Source: Sedimenticola sp.
GTDB lineage: Bacteria > Pseudomonadota > Gammaproteobacteria > Chromatiales > Chromatiaceae
Direction of reading: 5' to 3'
Assembly: GCA_026196475.1 (NCBI GenBank)
Contig: JAPHTA010000070.1
Location: 1-42,288 of the forward strand
Length of the DNA: 42,288 nucleotides
The translations under genes and the position numbers were made by a program. The notes under the pieces were generated by a model. That model had not been told where the DNA came from and did not search any database. It saw nothing but the letters and a program-made list of their open reading frames with translations. Shown here in pieces: positions 14,785-23,894 of the stretch (positions within the stretch are counted from its first letter, which is position 1; every line of letters starts with the position of its first letter).

Positions 14785-17508
14785 ATGCCGAAGGTCAGGA
14801 TAAACAGGCGCGAATTGATCAGCATGGAGCGGCTAAGGCTGTTTTACGCGCTCTATCCCTACTGGGCTCTGACAACGCTCCTGTTCGCCGTTCCGGTTTA
14901 CCTGCTTTATCCGGGGAGTCTGAATGATCCGGTTGCCCGGTTGTCCGGCGGTTTGTTCCCGGTGGGGCTGGCGTCTCTGTGGCTCGGTTATGCCTGGCGG
15001 CGCCATCTGCCACAGCTTGAAAGGCGGGGTTGGTGGCACTCCTATCCGTTGCCCCTGGTCCTCCTGGCGGGGCTCTGCTGGGGCGCCATTGCCGGGTTTG
15101 CACTGCCTCTTCACCAGACCGACAACGGGTTGCTGGTTCTGCTCTGTACCGGCGCCAGTGCTCTCCTTTCGGCAATTTTGCTGGCCGGGATCGAGATCGT
15201 GGTGCTGCTCTTTTTTGCCGGATTCCTGGGTGCCCTGCTACTGGTGATCAACCTTGGCGGGGTGTCGCTCTCCAGTGTGGCGGTGGTACTGCTGCTGGCG
15301 GCGGTTGTCAGCCTGGGGATAATTGCCGCGGCGTTTTCACTGTTTTGCGGTATTGTTGCCGGCCTGCGTGCCGGAAAGCAGAATGTCAGCGGAAAGCTGA
15401 ATCTGGCCAGGGAGGTGGCGGAGAACGCCAACATGGCAAAGGGCGAGTTTCTGGCCACCATGAGCCACGAAATCCGCACGCCATTGAATGGTATCGTGCC
15501 GTTGCTTGAGGTGCTGCGGGAAACCCGTCTCGACAGCGAGCAGAGGCAGTTCGTGAATACCGCGCTGAACTCATCCTATCATCTGCTGGGCATCATCAAT
15601 GACATACTGGATTTCTCCAAGATAGAGGCCGGCAAACTGGACCTGGAATCGATCGACCTGAACCTGCGCGAGCTGGTGGAGTCGGTTGCCGCAATGATGG
15701 GAAAGAGCGCCGAACGGCGGGGGCTAAGCCTCGAATACCGGATTGCAGCAGATGTCCCTGTCAGGGTGCAGGGGGACCCGATCCGGCTGCGCCAGATCCT
15801 TACCAACCTGGTCAGCAACGCGATAAAGTTCACCTCGCGCGGCGGGGTGCGGGTGGATATCTCCTGTCGGGATGCGGCTGAACTGCCGCCTGGGATTGTC
15901 TTTGCGGTAAAAGACAGCGGCATCGGGATCAGTGAAGAGGCGCAAGGGAGGCTGTTCCACTCCTTTAACCAGGCGGATGCCTCGACCACCCGCAAGCATG
16001 GCGGGAGCGGCCTCGGACTGGTGATCTGCAAGCGACTGGTCGACCTGATGGGTGGGCGGATCGGTGTTCGATCGGAGATCGGCAGGGGCTCGGTGTTCTG
16101 GTTCGTGGTGCCGTTGCGCCCCTCCCTGCAGGGTTCGCCGGAAGGGAGTGAGTCACAGAAGTATGCGCCTGTTCTGCTGCTGGATGACAATGACCGGACC
16201 GCTGCAAGTGTGGGGCGCTGTCTCGACCAGTGGCATGTGGGATATCAGAGGATCAGTGATCCGGACGACGTGATACCCCGTCTGGGCGAGGCGGTCGCCC
16301 AGGGTGAAGAGCGGCGAATACAGTTGCTGGTGATCAACCGGCGAACGGTTGGCAGACGGCTTGCGCTGCTGCTTGATCAACTGGGTGCAAAACCGGCCCT
16401 GTCCGGGGTGAAGCGACTCTTGCTTGGTGATTTGGTCGGTTCCGCGGAGCGGCTGAAGGTTGATGCCGTTATGCCGGACAGGTTCAGGGAGGTTGATCTG
16501 CAGCGGGTGCTATTGGGCCTGCTGGATCCCATGCCGTCTGCCGGAGTCTTCTCCGGGGCGTACGGAAAAGGACGGGTCAACCAGTTCATACACGCCGACA
16601 ATCAGGGTGATGTGTGGCGGGACAGTACACCGCTCTCGATCGATACCGGGCCACCCCGGGATCAGTTGAGCCGGGTGCGCCTGATGGGTCGGGTACTGAT
16701 CGTTGAAGACAACCTGGTCAATCTGAATGTGGTGCGGAAGATGTTGCTCAGGCTGGACCTGGCCTGTGATGTGGCGCGGGATGGCCTGCAGGCACTGGAG
16801 GCCTTCGATAACGACAGCTATGATCTGCTGCTGATGGATTGCCAGATGCCGCGTATGGATGGCTACGAGGCGACCCGGGCGATCAGGTTACGGGAGGCGA
16901 CCCGGGGGCTATCCAGGGTGCCGGTCATCGCCATGACTGCCAATGTCATGGAGGGTGACCGGCAGCGCTGCCTGGATGCCGGAATGGACGACTACCTTTC
17001 AAAGCCGCTGATGCCCGCAACATTGCGGATGATGCTCTGTCAGTGGCTTCCGCAGCAAACAGACGCCGAAGCCCGGGATTCGTATGATCCGGATACCGGT
17101 CCGGACCCGGCCGTTGACGGGCCTGCCGGGCTCAGCGAGTCGTCCGCTTCGCGGTCCAGACATGCCCTGATCGATCACGAGGTTGTTGAGGAGTTACGAG
17201 AGATCATGGAGGATGAGTTTATCTCCCTGATTCAAAGCTTCCTGCGGACCGCGCCGGGGCAGATTGCTGAAATCGGGTCGGCGCTGCGTGCCGGAGACAG
17301 TGAACGACTGCTTCTGCCTGCCCATTCGCTGAAGTCGGGCAGCGCCAACGTGGGGGCGAGCAGGTTGTCGGAGCATGCCCGGGTGCTGGAACAGGCGGCA
17401 CGGAGCGGCCTGTCGCGAGAATTGACGGATCTACCGGGACCACTTGCGGAGACCTGGCGGTTGACTCGACGGGCGCTTGAAAGGCTATGTGAAAAAGGGA
17501 TGGTATGA
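14785..17508 (+). CDS. Hybrid histidine kinase (HisKA-HATPase-REC-REC-HPt)
   Basis: The 907-aa protein starts at the ATG at 14785 (a second ATG at 14824 is possible; neither has a strong ribosome-binding site). About six membrane helices (20-200) form the sensor; no extracytoplasmic domain is seen. The kinase core follows: H-box SHEIRTPLNG with His228, N-box LTNLVSNAIKFT, G1 DSGIGI, G2 GGSGLGL. A first receiver lacks the Asp (LLVINRRT) and is degenerate. The second is intact (Asp685 in LLLMDCQMPRMDG, YLSKPL). An HPt domain ends the protein (AHSLKSGSANVGA, His847). This is a full H-D-H phosphorelay, needing an outside receiver, probably Asp293 of the divergent protein. Its last codons overlap the MFS gene by 4 bp. 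Confidence 0.92.
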   Translation: MPKVRINRRELISMERLRLFYALYPYWALTTLLFAVPVYLLYPGSLNDPVARLSGGLFPVGLASLWLGYAWRRHLPQLERRGWWHSYPLPLVLLAGLCWGAIAGFALPLHQTDNGLLVLLCTGASALLSAILLAGIEIVVLLFFAGFLGALLLVINLGGVSLSSVAVVLLLAAVVSLGIIAAAFSLFCGIVAGLRAGKQNVSGKLNLAREVAENANMAKGEFLATMSHEIRTPLNGIVPLLEVLRETRLDSEQRQFVNTALNSSYHLLGIINDILDFSKIEAGKLDLESIDLNLRELVESVAAMMGKSAERRGLSLEYRIAADVPVRVQGDPIRLRQILTNLVSNAIKFTSRGGVRVDISCRDAAELPPGIVFAVKDSGIGISEEAQGRLFHSFNQADASTTRKHGGSGLGLVICKRLVDLMGGRIGVRSEIGRGSVFWFVVPLRPSLQGSPEGSESQKYAPVLLLDDNDRTAASVGRCLDQWHVGYQRISDPDDVIPRLGEAVAQGEERRIQLLVINRRTVGRRLALLLDQLGAKPALSGVKRLLLGDLVGSAERLKVDAVMPDRFREVDLQRVLLGLLDPMPSAGVFSGAYGKGRVNQFIHADNQGDVWRDSTPLSIDTGPPRDQLSRVRLMGRVLIVEDNLVNLNVVRKMLLRLDLACDVARDGLQALEAFDNDSYDLLLMDCQMPRMDGYEATRAIRLREATRGLSRVPVIAMTANVMEGDRQRCLDAGMDDYLSKPLMPATLRMMLCQWLPQQTDAEARDSYDPDTGPDPAVDGPAGLSESSASRSRHALIDHEVVEELREIMEDEFISLIQSFLRTAPGQIAEIGSALRAGDSERLLLPAHSLKSGSANVGASRLSEHARVLEQAARSGLSRELTDLPGPLAETWRLTRRALERLCEKGMV

Positions 17509-18821
17509 GGATCTGGCGAAGGGGCTCTGTGGCTGGAAGTGGACAACCGTTCTGGCGTGATCGCCGGGTCATTTCGTGGGCCCTTTACGACTGGGCCAAC
17601 TCGGCCTTTGCGACTACCGTGATGGCGGGTTTCTTCCCGCTTTTTTTTAAACAGTACTGGTCAGCCGGAGTGCCGGTCAGCGACAGTACCCTGATGCTCG
17701 GCAGTGCCAACGCGCTGGCCAGCCTGGTGGTGGTGGTACTGGCCCCCCTGTTGGGCGCAATAGCGGACCAGGGGAGTGCCCGCAAGCGCTTTCTGCTCTA
17801 TTTCGCCATGATGGGCATCGTAATGACTGGCGGGCTCTACCTGGTCGCCGCCGGTGCATGGTTGATGGCCCTGGCCCTCTATGTCATGGCCGTGATCGGC
17901 TTCTCCGGGAGCAATATCTTCTATGATGCCCTGCTCCCCGAAGTGGCGTCGGAGTCGCGCCTGGACCGGGTATCGTCTTTCGGTTACGCCCTCGGCTACC
18001 TGGGGGGAGGCGTGCTGTTCGCGTTCAACGTGTTGATGACCCTGAAACCGGAACTTTTCGGCCTGGCGGATACCTCTGCGGCGGTCCGGGTCTCCTTTCT
18101 GCTGGTGGCGGCCTGGTGGGCGCTGTTCAGTCTGCCGCTGCTGCTGTTCGTACCGGAACCGGCGCGGGCGCCCCGAGCCGGACTCGGCGGCAATTTCATC
18201 AACGGCTGGCGGCAGTTGCGGGAAACAATCTCCCGGCTGCGGCTGCTGCGCCAGGCAATGCTGTTTCTTCTCGCCTACTGGCTCTATATCGACGGTGTCG
18301 ACACCATCGTGCGCATGGCGGTGGACTACGGGTTGTCATTGGGATTCGATGCCAACGGGTTGATCGTGGCCCTGCTGATTACCCAGTTTGTCGGTTTCCC
18401 GGCCGCCATCCTGTTTGGCCACCTGGGGGAGCGATACGGTACGCGGCAGGGTATCTTTCTGGCCATCGGTGTCTACCTGGTGATTATACTCTGGGCCTAC
18501 CAGATGAGCCGGGAGTGGGAGTTCTACCTGCTGGCGGTGGCGATCGGACTGGTGCAGGGCGGCATCCAGGCGCTGAGTCGCTCCTTTTACGTGCGGCTGA
18601 TACCACGGGACAAGCCGGCGGAGTTTTTCGGCTTCTACAATATGCTTGGAAAGTTTGCCGCGGTGCTGGGACCGCTGTTAATGGGAGCGGTGAGTGTCAC
18701 CACCGGCAGCCCCAGGCTCTCCATGCTCTCGGTGGCGCTGCTGTTCGTGGCCGGCGCGCTCCTGCTGAGGCAAGTGGATGAGGAGGCCGGAAGGCGCCAG
18801 GCGCAGCTTCTGGAAGGCTAA
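17505..18821 (+). CDS. UMF1/Atg22-type MFS transporter
   Basis: The 438-aa protein has about twelve membrane helices and the hallmark VISWALYDWANSAFATTVMAGFFP of the UMF1 (vacuole effluxer Atg22-like) group of the major facilitator superfamily. Further family-like parts are GFSGSNIFYDALLPEVA, RVSSFGYALGYLGGG and GGIQALSRSFYVRLIPRDKPAEFFGFYNM. The substrate is unknown. Its ATG overlaps the kinase stop (ATGA), so translation is coupled; a metallopeptidase gene follows directly. Confidence 0.92.
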   Translation: MRIWRRGSVAGSGQPFWRDRRVISWALYDWANSAFATTVMAGFFPLFFKQYWSAGVPVSDSTLMLGSANALASLVVVVLAPLLGAIADQGSARKRFLLYFAMMGIVMTGGLYLVAAGAWLMALALYVMAVIGFSGSNIFYDALLPEVASESRLDRVSSFGYALGYLGGGVLFAFNVLMTLKPELFGLADTSAAVRVSFLLVAAWWALFSLPLLLFVPEPARAPRAGLGGNFINGWRQLRETISRLRLLRQAMLFLLAYWLYIDGVDTIVRMAVDYGLSLGFDANGLIVALLITQFVGFPAAILFGHLGERYGTRQGIFLAIGVYLVIILWAYQMSREWEFYLLAVAIGLVQGGIQALSRSFYVRLIPRDKPAEFFGFYNMLGKFAAVLGPLLMGAVSVTTGSPRLSMLSVALLFVAGALLLRQVDEEAGRRQAQLLEG

Positions 18822-19511
18822 TTGATATACATTGTCATACTGATTCTGCTGCTGTTTCTGTTGATCCTGGGGCCCCAGTGGTGGGTGCGCTCGGTACTCC
18901 GACGCTATAGCCGTGAAGAGCCGGGATTCCCCGGCAACGGGGGTGAGCTTGCCCGGCATCTGCTGAATCGCCTGTCACTGCAGCAGGTTCAGGTGGAGCC
19001 AGCAGCGGAAGGACAGGGGGATCACTACGATCCGGAAGCTGCTGCGGTACGCCTCTCACCCGCCAATCTGCAAGGACGTTCACTCGCCGCGGTGGTTACC
19101 GCGGCGCACGAGGTGGGGCATGCGATCCAGCACGCCAGCGGTTATCCCCCCTTTCGCTGGCGCATGAGATTGGTCGGGATGGCACGGGTGGCGGAGCGCT
19201 TCGGCTCCTTTCTGCTGTTCGCGGTACCGGTGCTGACCCTGGTAACCCGTGCTCCCAGTGCCGGTGCGGTCATGTTCATTGCGGCTGCCGCCACCCTGGG
19301 CGTGGGGCTTCTGGTCCAGCTGATGACCCTGCCGGTGGAGTGGGACGCCAGCTTTGGTCGCGCCATGCCGTTGCTGGAGAGCGGCTACCTGGAGCCCTCC
19401 CAGCTGCCTGCTGCACGTACCATTCTTCGCGCCTGCGCCCTCACCTACGTGGCCGCCTCGCTTGCCGGGTTGCTCAATTTCTGGCGCTGGATGCGCTTTC
19501 TACGCCGTTGA
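18822..19511 (+). CDS. Membrane zinc metallopeptidase (Zn_peptidase_2/YugP type)
   Basis: The 229-aa protein starts at a TTG directly after the MFS stop codon; GGAAGG 5 nt upstream and the family-like N-terminal helix (MIYIVILILLLFLLILGPQWWV) support it. The zinc site is AAHEVGHAIQHASGY (HExxH). Membrane segments follow (FGSFLLFAVPVLTLV, AVMFIAAAATLGVGLLVQLMTLPVEWDASFGRA), where the last Glu/Asp region is conserved in the family. The substrate is unknown. It closes the kinase-MFS-peptidase transcript. Confidence 0.88.
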   Translation: MIYIVILILLLFLLILGPQWWVRSVLRRYSREEPGFPGNGGELARHLLNRLSLQQVQVEPAAEGQGDHYDPEAAAVRLSPANLQGRSLAAVVTAAHEVGHAIQHASGYPPFRWRMRLVGMARVAERFGSFLLFAVPVLTLVTRAPSAGAVMFIAAAATLGVGLLVQLMTLPVEWDASFGRAMPLLESGYLEPSQLPAARTILRACALTYVAASLAGLLNFWRWMRFLRR

Positions 19512-19581
19512 CGGGACTGCCATTTTTTTGCCTGACGCCGCGATCCGGCGCCGTCAAATATTCGTCGTACTATTGGCGTGT

Positions 19582-19644
19582 CTAAATAAATATATGAAAT
19601 ATATAGCAATAAAAAATTATTAGTCGAGTGGTATGCGTATTGCA
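19582..19644 (+). promoter_or_regulatory. Sigma-54 promoter of the fliL flagellar operon
   Basis: TGGTATGCGTATTGCA (19629-19644) fits the sigma-54 consensus TGGCACG-N4-TTGCA, with GG and GC ten bases apart. Transcription would start near 19655, about 24 bp before fliL. An AT-rich patch (about 19582-19624) just upstream suits IHF or an enhancer-binding activator of FleQ type. This is how class II flagellar operons are controlled in Pseudomonas and Vibrio. Confidence 0.8.
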
Positions 19645-19678
19645 TGCAAGGGTTTCAATCATCTCTGAGGAGTTACTG

Positions 19679-20185
19679 ATGGCAGAGCAACAAGATGAAG
19701 ACCTGGATCTGGGCGAGGAGAACAGTGCCGGGTCGAAAAAGAAACTGATAATCCTGATCGGCGGGGTCGTGCTCCTGCTTGCCATCGGGCTCGGAGTCGG
19801 TCTGATGTTCCTCGGAGGTGACGAGGAGGCCGCAGAAGAGGAGGAGGCGTTGACCGAAGCGCCACTGCCGGCTATTTACCACCCGCTGGACCCTGTGTTC
19901 GTCGTCAATCTGCCGCCCGGCGGCAAGGCCAGGATGCTGCAGGTGGGAGTCCAGGTCATGGCCCGGGACCCGGCACTGATCGATTTCATCAAGCACAATG
20001 ATCCGATGCTGCGCCACAACCTGCTGTCGCTGTTCGGCAGCAAGAAGGATTCGTTGTTGCGGGATCGAAAGGGCAAGGAGAAGCTGCAGAAGGAGGTGTT
20101 CGATACCATCAACACCATCCTTGAGGAGCAGAGTGGCCCGGGTCAGATCGAAGCCGTTTTCTTTACTTCTTTCGTGATGCAATAA
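19679..20185 (+). CDS. fliL: FliL, flagellar stator-associated membrane protein
   Basis: The ATG at 19679 behind GAGGAG is used instead of the longer ORF start, giving 168 aa. An acidic N-terminus is followed by one membrane helix (KLIILIGGVVLLLAIGLGVGLMFL) and a periplasmic domain (YHPLDPVFVVNLP, RMLQVGVQVMARDP, LSLFGSKK). It ends in VFFTSFVMQ. FliL surrounds stator units and supports motor torque. It opens the flagellar operon. In Pseudomonas fliK precedes fliL; here it does not. Confidence 0.93.
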   Translation: MAEQQDEDLDLGEENSAGSKKKLIILIGGVVLLLAIGLGVGLMFLGGDEEAAEEEEALTEAPLPAIYHPLDPVFVVNLPPGGKARMLQVGVQVMARDPALIDFIKHNDPMLRHNLLSLFGSKKDSLLRDRKGKEKLQKEVFDTINTILEEQSGPGQIEAVFFTSFVMQ

Positions 20186-20189
20186 GACC

Positions 20190-21200
20190 ATGTCTGCAAG
20201 TGATCTGCTTTCACAAGACGAAATCGATGCGCTGCTGCATGGCGTTGATGATGGTGACATCGAGACTGAGGGTGACGACCTGGCGGATGGCGAGGCGAGA
20301 TCCTATGACTTCGCCAGCCAGGACCGGATTGTCCGCGGTCGTCTGCCGACCCTGGAGATGGTGAACGAGCGTTTCGCGCGCTACTTCCGCACCAGTCTGT
20401 TCAACATGCTGCGCCGCTCCGCAGACCTGTCGGTATCCGGTGTGCAGATGCTCAAGTTCTCGGAGTTCGTGCACAGCCTGTTTGTGCCGACCAGCCTCAA
20501 CCTGGTCAAGGTGGCTCCGCTCAAGGGCAAGGGGCTGTTCGTACTCGATCCCAAGCTGGTGTTCAGCGTGGTGGACAACTTCTTCGGTGGTACCGGCCGT
20601 TTTCACACCAAGATCGAGGGACGCGATTTTACCCCAACCGAGCTGCGGGTGGTTCAGATGCTGCTGGGACGCGCCTTCTCCGACATGCACGAGGCCTGGA
20701 AGCCGGTTCTGCCGCTGCAGTTCGAGTGCGTCGGCTCGGAGGTAAATCCCCAGTTCGCCAACATCGTGAGTCCGTCCGAGGTAGTGGTGGTCACCTCGTT
20801 TCATATCGACCTGGAGGCGGGAGGGGGCGATCTGCATATCTGCCTGCCCTACTCGATGATCGAGCCGATCCGCGACCTGCTTGATGCCGGTGTACAGTCG
20901 GACCGGGGCGACAAGGATGAGCGCTGGGTCAACGCGTTGAAGGAGGAGATCATGGGCGTGTCGGTGGAGCTCTCCACCGTCTTCTGTGAGACCACGATCA
21001 GCATGAAAGAGCTGTCCGAGCTCAAGAAGGGCGACGTGATCCCGGTCGATATCCCCCAGGTGGTGGAAGTGTGTGCCGCCGATTTTCCGGTGTTCTCCGG
21101 CAGGGTTGGTGTTTCCGATGGCAACTACGCCATCAAGATCGAGAAATGGGTGGATCCACCCAAACACATTGGGCTGCAGGATCTGCTAAACGGCTCCTGA
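20190..21200 (+). CDS. fliM: FliM, flagellar motor switch protein
   Basis: The 336-aa protein begins with the CheY-binding peptide LLSQDEIDALLHG (residues 6-18). The middle CheC-like domain (TLEMVNERFARYFRTSLFNMLRRSADL) and the C-terminal FliN-like domain (KKGDVIPVDIPQVVEV) follow. It forms the C-ring and switches rotation when CheY-P binds. It starts 4 bp after the fliL stop. Confidence 0.97.
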   Translation: MSASDLLSQDEIDALLHGVDDGDIETEGDDLADGEARSYDFASQDRIVRGRLPTLEMVNERFARYFRTSLFNMLRRSADLSVSGVQMLKFSEFVHSLFVPTSLNLVKVAPLKGKGLFVLDPKLVFSVVDNFFGGTGRFHTKIEGRDFTPTELRVVQMLLGRAFSDMHEAWKPVLPLQFECVGSEVNPQFANIVSPSEVVVVTSFHIDLEAGGGDLHICLPYSMIEPIRDLLDAGVQSDRGDKDERWVNALKEEIMGVSVELSTVFCETTISMKELSELKKGDVIPVDIPQVVEVCAADFPVFSGRVGVSDGNYAIKIEKWVDPPKHIGLQDLLNGS

Positions 21201-21234
21201 TTGATACAACCGAGTTTTCAGCTAGGACAAGACC

Positions 21235-21657
21235 ATGAGTGATACCGAAAAAGATCCGAATGAAGCGCTGGCCGATGAGTGGGCAGCGGCACTGGACGAG
21301 CAGGAAGAGCAGGAAGAGCAGGTGATTCCCGCCGGTGCCGAGTCGGCTCCGTTCCAGGAGTTGACGGCGGAGGCCGGACGGGGTGACACGGGGGACGTGC
21401 ATCTGGACGCCATACTGGATGTGCCGGTAACCATCTCTATGGAGATCGGGCGCACCCAGATCACCATACGCAACCTGCTGCAGCTGAACCAGGGCTCGGT
21501 TGTGGAGCTGGACCGGCTGGCGGGTGAGCCGATGGATGTGCTGGTCAACGGTACGCTGATCGCAAAAGGTGAGGTGGTGGTGGTGAACGAGAAGTTCGGT
21601 ATCCGCCTGACCGATATCATCAGCCCGTCGGACCGGGTCAAGAGACTGGGAAAATGA
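21235..21657 (+). CDS. fliN: FliN, flagellar motor switch protein
   Basis: The 140-aa protein has an acidic N-terminal extension (ADEWAAALDEQEEQEEQ) and the C-terminal SpoA domain (DVPVTISMEIGRTQITIRNLLQLNQGSVVELD, GEVVVVNEKFGIRLTDI). It forms the lower C-ring with FliM. AGGA lies upstream of the ATG. It overlaps fliO by 4 bp. Confidence 0.97.
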   Translation: MSDTEKDPNEALADEWAAALDEQEEQEEQVIPAGAESAPFQELTAEAGRGDTGDVHLDAILDVPVTISMEIGRTQITIRNLLQLNQGSVVELDRLAGEPMDVLVNGTLIAKGEVVVVNEKFGIRLTDIISPSDRVKRLGK

Positions 21658-22070
21658 GACGGCTCCTGCTGTTCATTCCGCTGCAACTGCCGGTCTTTTC
21701 CGCCCTGGCGCAGGAGGAGAAGGCGCCGGTGGGCCCCCTCTCTGCCTCCCCGCTGGGTAGCGGTGCGGTACTGGAGACGGCAGGTGGCCTGCTGTTGATC
21801 CTGCTGCTGATCCTGGGCCTTGGCTGGCTGCTACGCCGTTTTGGTCGTCTGCCCGGAGCGGGCAAAGGGGGGGTCAGCGTGATTGGCGGGGTCTCGCTGG
21901 GCCCGCGTGAACGGGCGGTACTGATCGAGGTTGGCGCCACCCGGTTGCTGGTGGGCGTGGCGCCGGGACGGGTGCAGACGCTGCATGTACTGGAGGATGA
22001 CGGTGAGACGTCGGCCGGTGAGCGCTTTGCCGGTCAGCTCGAATCGGAAATGCGGGAGGGTCGGCAGTGA
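21654..22070 (+). CDS. fliO: FliO, flagellar export gate assembly protein
   Basis: The 138-aa protein has a signal-like N-terminus, one membrane helix ([20 protein letters not shown]) and a cytoplasmic part ([28 protein letters not shown]-like). FliO helps assemble the FliP ring of the flagellar type III export gate. It overlaps fliN and fliP by 4 bp each. Confidence 0.93.
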   Translation: MRRLLLFIPLQLPVFSALAQEEKAPVGPLSASPLGSGAVLETAGGLLLILLLILGLGWLLRRFGRLPGAGKGGVSVIGGVSLGPRERAVLIEVGATRLLVGVAPGRVQTLHVLEDDGETSAGERFAGQLESEMREGRQ

Positions 22071-22816
22071 GCCATCGATCCGGATCCCTGCTGCTTCTGC
22101 TGCTGGTGATGTTCGCACCCTTGAGTGCCAGCGCCGCACCCGGTCTGGCGGCGATCACCAGCACTCCGAACGCGGAGGGTGGCGAGACCTACAGCCTGAG
22201 TATCCAGGTCCTGTTCCTGATGACCGCCCTGACCCTGCTGCCCGGGGCGCTGTTGATGATGACCTCGTTTGCAAGAATTGTCATCGTGCTGGCGATCCTG
22301 CGCCAGGCGCTGGGTACCCAGAACACCCCCTCCAACCAGATCATGGTCGGCCTGGCACTGTTCCTGACCATTTTCATCATGATGCCGGTGTTCCAGCAGG
22401 TCTACGATCAGGGCCTGGTGCCCTTCATGGAGGAGCAGGCCACGGCCACCGAGGCGCTGCAGCGGGCCTCTCTACCGGTACGGGACTTCATGATGGGTCA
22501 GACCCGGGAGAGCGACCTGCAGCTGTTCGCCCGGATCGGGAATTTCGGCGACTTCGAGAACGCCGACGATGTCCCCTTTTCGGTACTGCTGCCGGCCTTC
22601 GCCACCTCGGAACTGAAGACCGGATTCCAGATCGGATTCCTGATTTTCATACCGTTCCTCATTATCGACCTGGTGGTGGCCAGTGTCCTGATGTCGATGG
22701 GCATGATGATGCTCTCACCACTGATCATCTCGCTGCCATTCAAGATCATGCTGTTTGTCCTGATTGACGGCTGGGCGCTGCTGTTCGGCACCCTGGCATC
22801 CAGCTTCCAGGTTTAG
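22067..22816 (+). CDS. fliP: FliP, flagellar export gate protein
   Basis: The 249-aa protein starts at GTG overlapping the fliO stop (GTGA). A cleavable-type signal ([16 protein letters not shown]) is followed by the FliP core ([37 protein letters not shown]). It ends with [18 protein letters not shown]. FliP forms the export gate with FliQ and FliR. Confidence 0.97.
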   Translation: MSHRSGSLLLLLLVMFAPLSASAAPGLAAITSTPNAEGGETYSLSIQVLFLMTALTLLPGALLMMTSFARIVIVLAILRQALGTQNTPSNQIMVGLALFLTIFIMMPVFQQVYDQGLVPFMEEQATATEALQRASLPVRDFMMGQTRESDLQLFARIGNFGDFENADDVPFSVLLPAFATSELKTGFQIGFLIFIPFLIIDLVVASVLMSMGMMMLSPLIISLPFKIMLFVLIDGWALLFGTLASSFQV

Positions 22817-22827
22817 GGGGTAGCTCC

Positions 22828-23097
22828 ATGACGCCGGACAGCGTACTCGATATCGGCCAGCGAGCCCTGGAGGTGACCGTGGCACTGGGGACGGTGCTGC
22901 TGATACCGGCACTGGTTGTGGGTCTGGTGGTGGCGATGTTCCAGGCCGCCACCCAGATCAATGAAATGACCCTCAGCTTCATTCCAAAGCTGATCATCGT
23001 TGTGGTGGTGCTGATGATGACCGGACCCTGGATGTTGCAGGTGATCATGAACTTTACCCTCAACCTGTACGAGAGCATACCCGAGCTGATCGGCTGA
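22828..23097 (+). CDS. fliQ: FliQ, flagellar export gate protein
   Basis: The 89-aa protein has two membrane helices joined by the conserved loop QAATQINEMTLSFIPK. It belongs to the FliPQR export gate. It starts 11 bp after fliP. Confidence 0.97.
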   Translation: MTPDSVLDIGQRALEVTVALGTVLLIPALVVGLVVAMFQAATQINEMTLSFIPKLIIVVVVLMMTGPWMLQVIMNFTLNLYESIPELIG

Positions 23098-23111
23098 CGG
23101 GAATCATCGCT

Positions 23112-23891
23112 ATGCTGTTTACCGAAGCACAACTGAGCGCCTGGCTGGCCGCCTTCATCTGGCCCTTCGTGCGCATTGGTGCCCTGGTCATGGCGGCCCC
23201 CGTGCTCAGCTCCCGGCAGACCCCCGTCCTGTTCCGCATCAGCTTCGTCCTGGTTCTCACCTGGGTACTGGTACCGGTCCTGCCGCCGCCACCGGTGGTG
23301 GAAGCCTTCAGCCACCAGGCACTGGTGATCCTGCTGCAGCAGATCCTGATCGGGGTAGTGATGGGATTCATCCTGCAGATGGTGTTTGCCGCCCTGATCT
23401 TCGGCGGCCAGGTGATCGCCTACAGCATGGGACTGGGTTTTGCCTCCATGATGGATCCGCAGAACGGTGTCCAGGTGCCGGTGGTGTCCCAGTTCTACCT
23501 GATCCTTGCGACCCTGCTGTTTCTGGTGCTGAACGGCCACCTGGTACTGATCGAGATCCTGGCACAGAGTTTTTCCACCTTCCCCGTGGCCCTGGACGGA
23601 ATCAGCCAGAATGGACTGGAGGCGGTGATCGGCTGGGCCAGCCGCATGTTTTCTGCCGGCCTGTTGATGGCACTCCCGGTGATGGCTGCGCTGCTGCTGG
23701 TCAACCTGGGCATGGGCATGATCGGGCGCGCCGCGCCCCAACTGAATATCTTCGCGGTCGGTTTTCCGATGACCATCCTGGTCGGCTTCATTCTGATCTG
23801 GATCACCCTGCCCGATGTCATGGCCAACTTCAGTGAACTGCTGCGGGAGGGTCTGGCGCTGATGCAGCAGATCCTGCAGATCGGGGGGTGA
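23112..23891 (+). CDS. fliR: FliR, flagellar export gate protein
   Basis: The 259-aa membrane protein has the FliR pattern: WPFVRIGALVMAAPVLSSRQTPVLFR, GFILQMVFAALIFGGQVIAYSMGLGFASMMDPQNG, and the end PQLNIFAVGFPMTILVGF. It completes the FliPQR gate and contacts FlhB, whose gene starts 3 bp downstream. Confidence 0.97.
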   Translation: MLFTEAQLSAWLAAFIWPFVRIGALVMAAPVLSSRQTPVLFRISFVLVLTWVLVPVLPPPPVVEAFSHQALVILLQQILIGVVMGFILQMVFAALIFGGQVIAYSMGLGFASMMDPQNGVQVPVVSQFYLILATLLFLVLNGHLVLIEILAQSFSTFPVALDGISQNGLEAVIGWASRMFSAGLLMALPVMAALLLVNLGMGMIGRAAPQLNIFAVGFPMTILVGFILIWITLPDVMANFSELLREGLALMQQILQIGG

Positions 23892-23894
23892 GGC

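Noticed and set aside
20211-21167. 318-aa minus-strand ORF
   Set aside because: Antisense shadow of fliM.
22746-23741. 331-aa minus-strand ORF
   Set aside because: Antisense shadow of fliP/fliQ/fliR; His/Gln-rich and without recognisable motifs.
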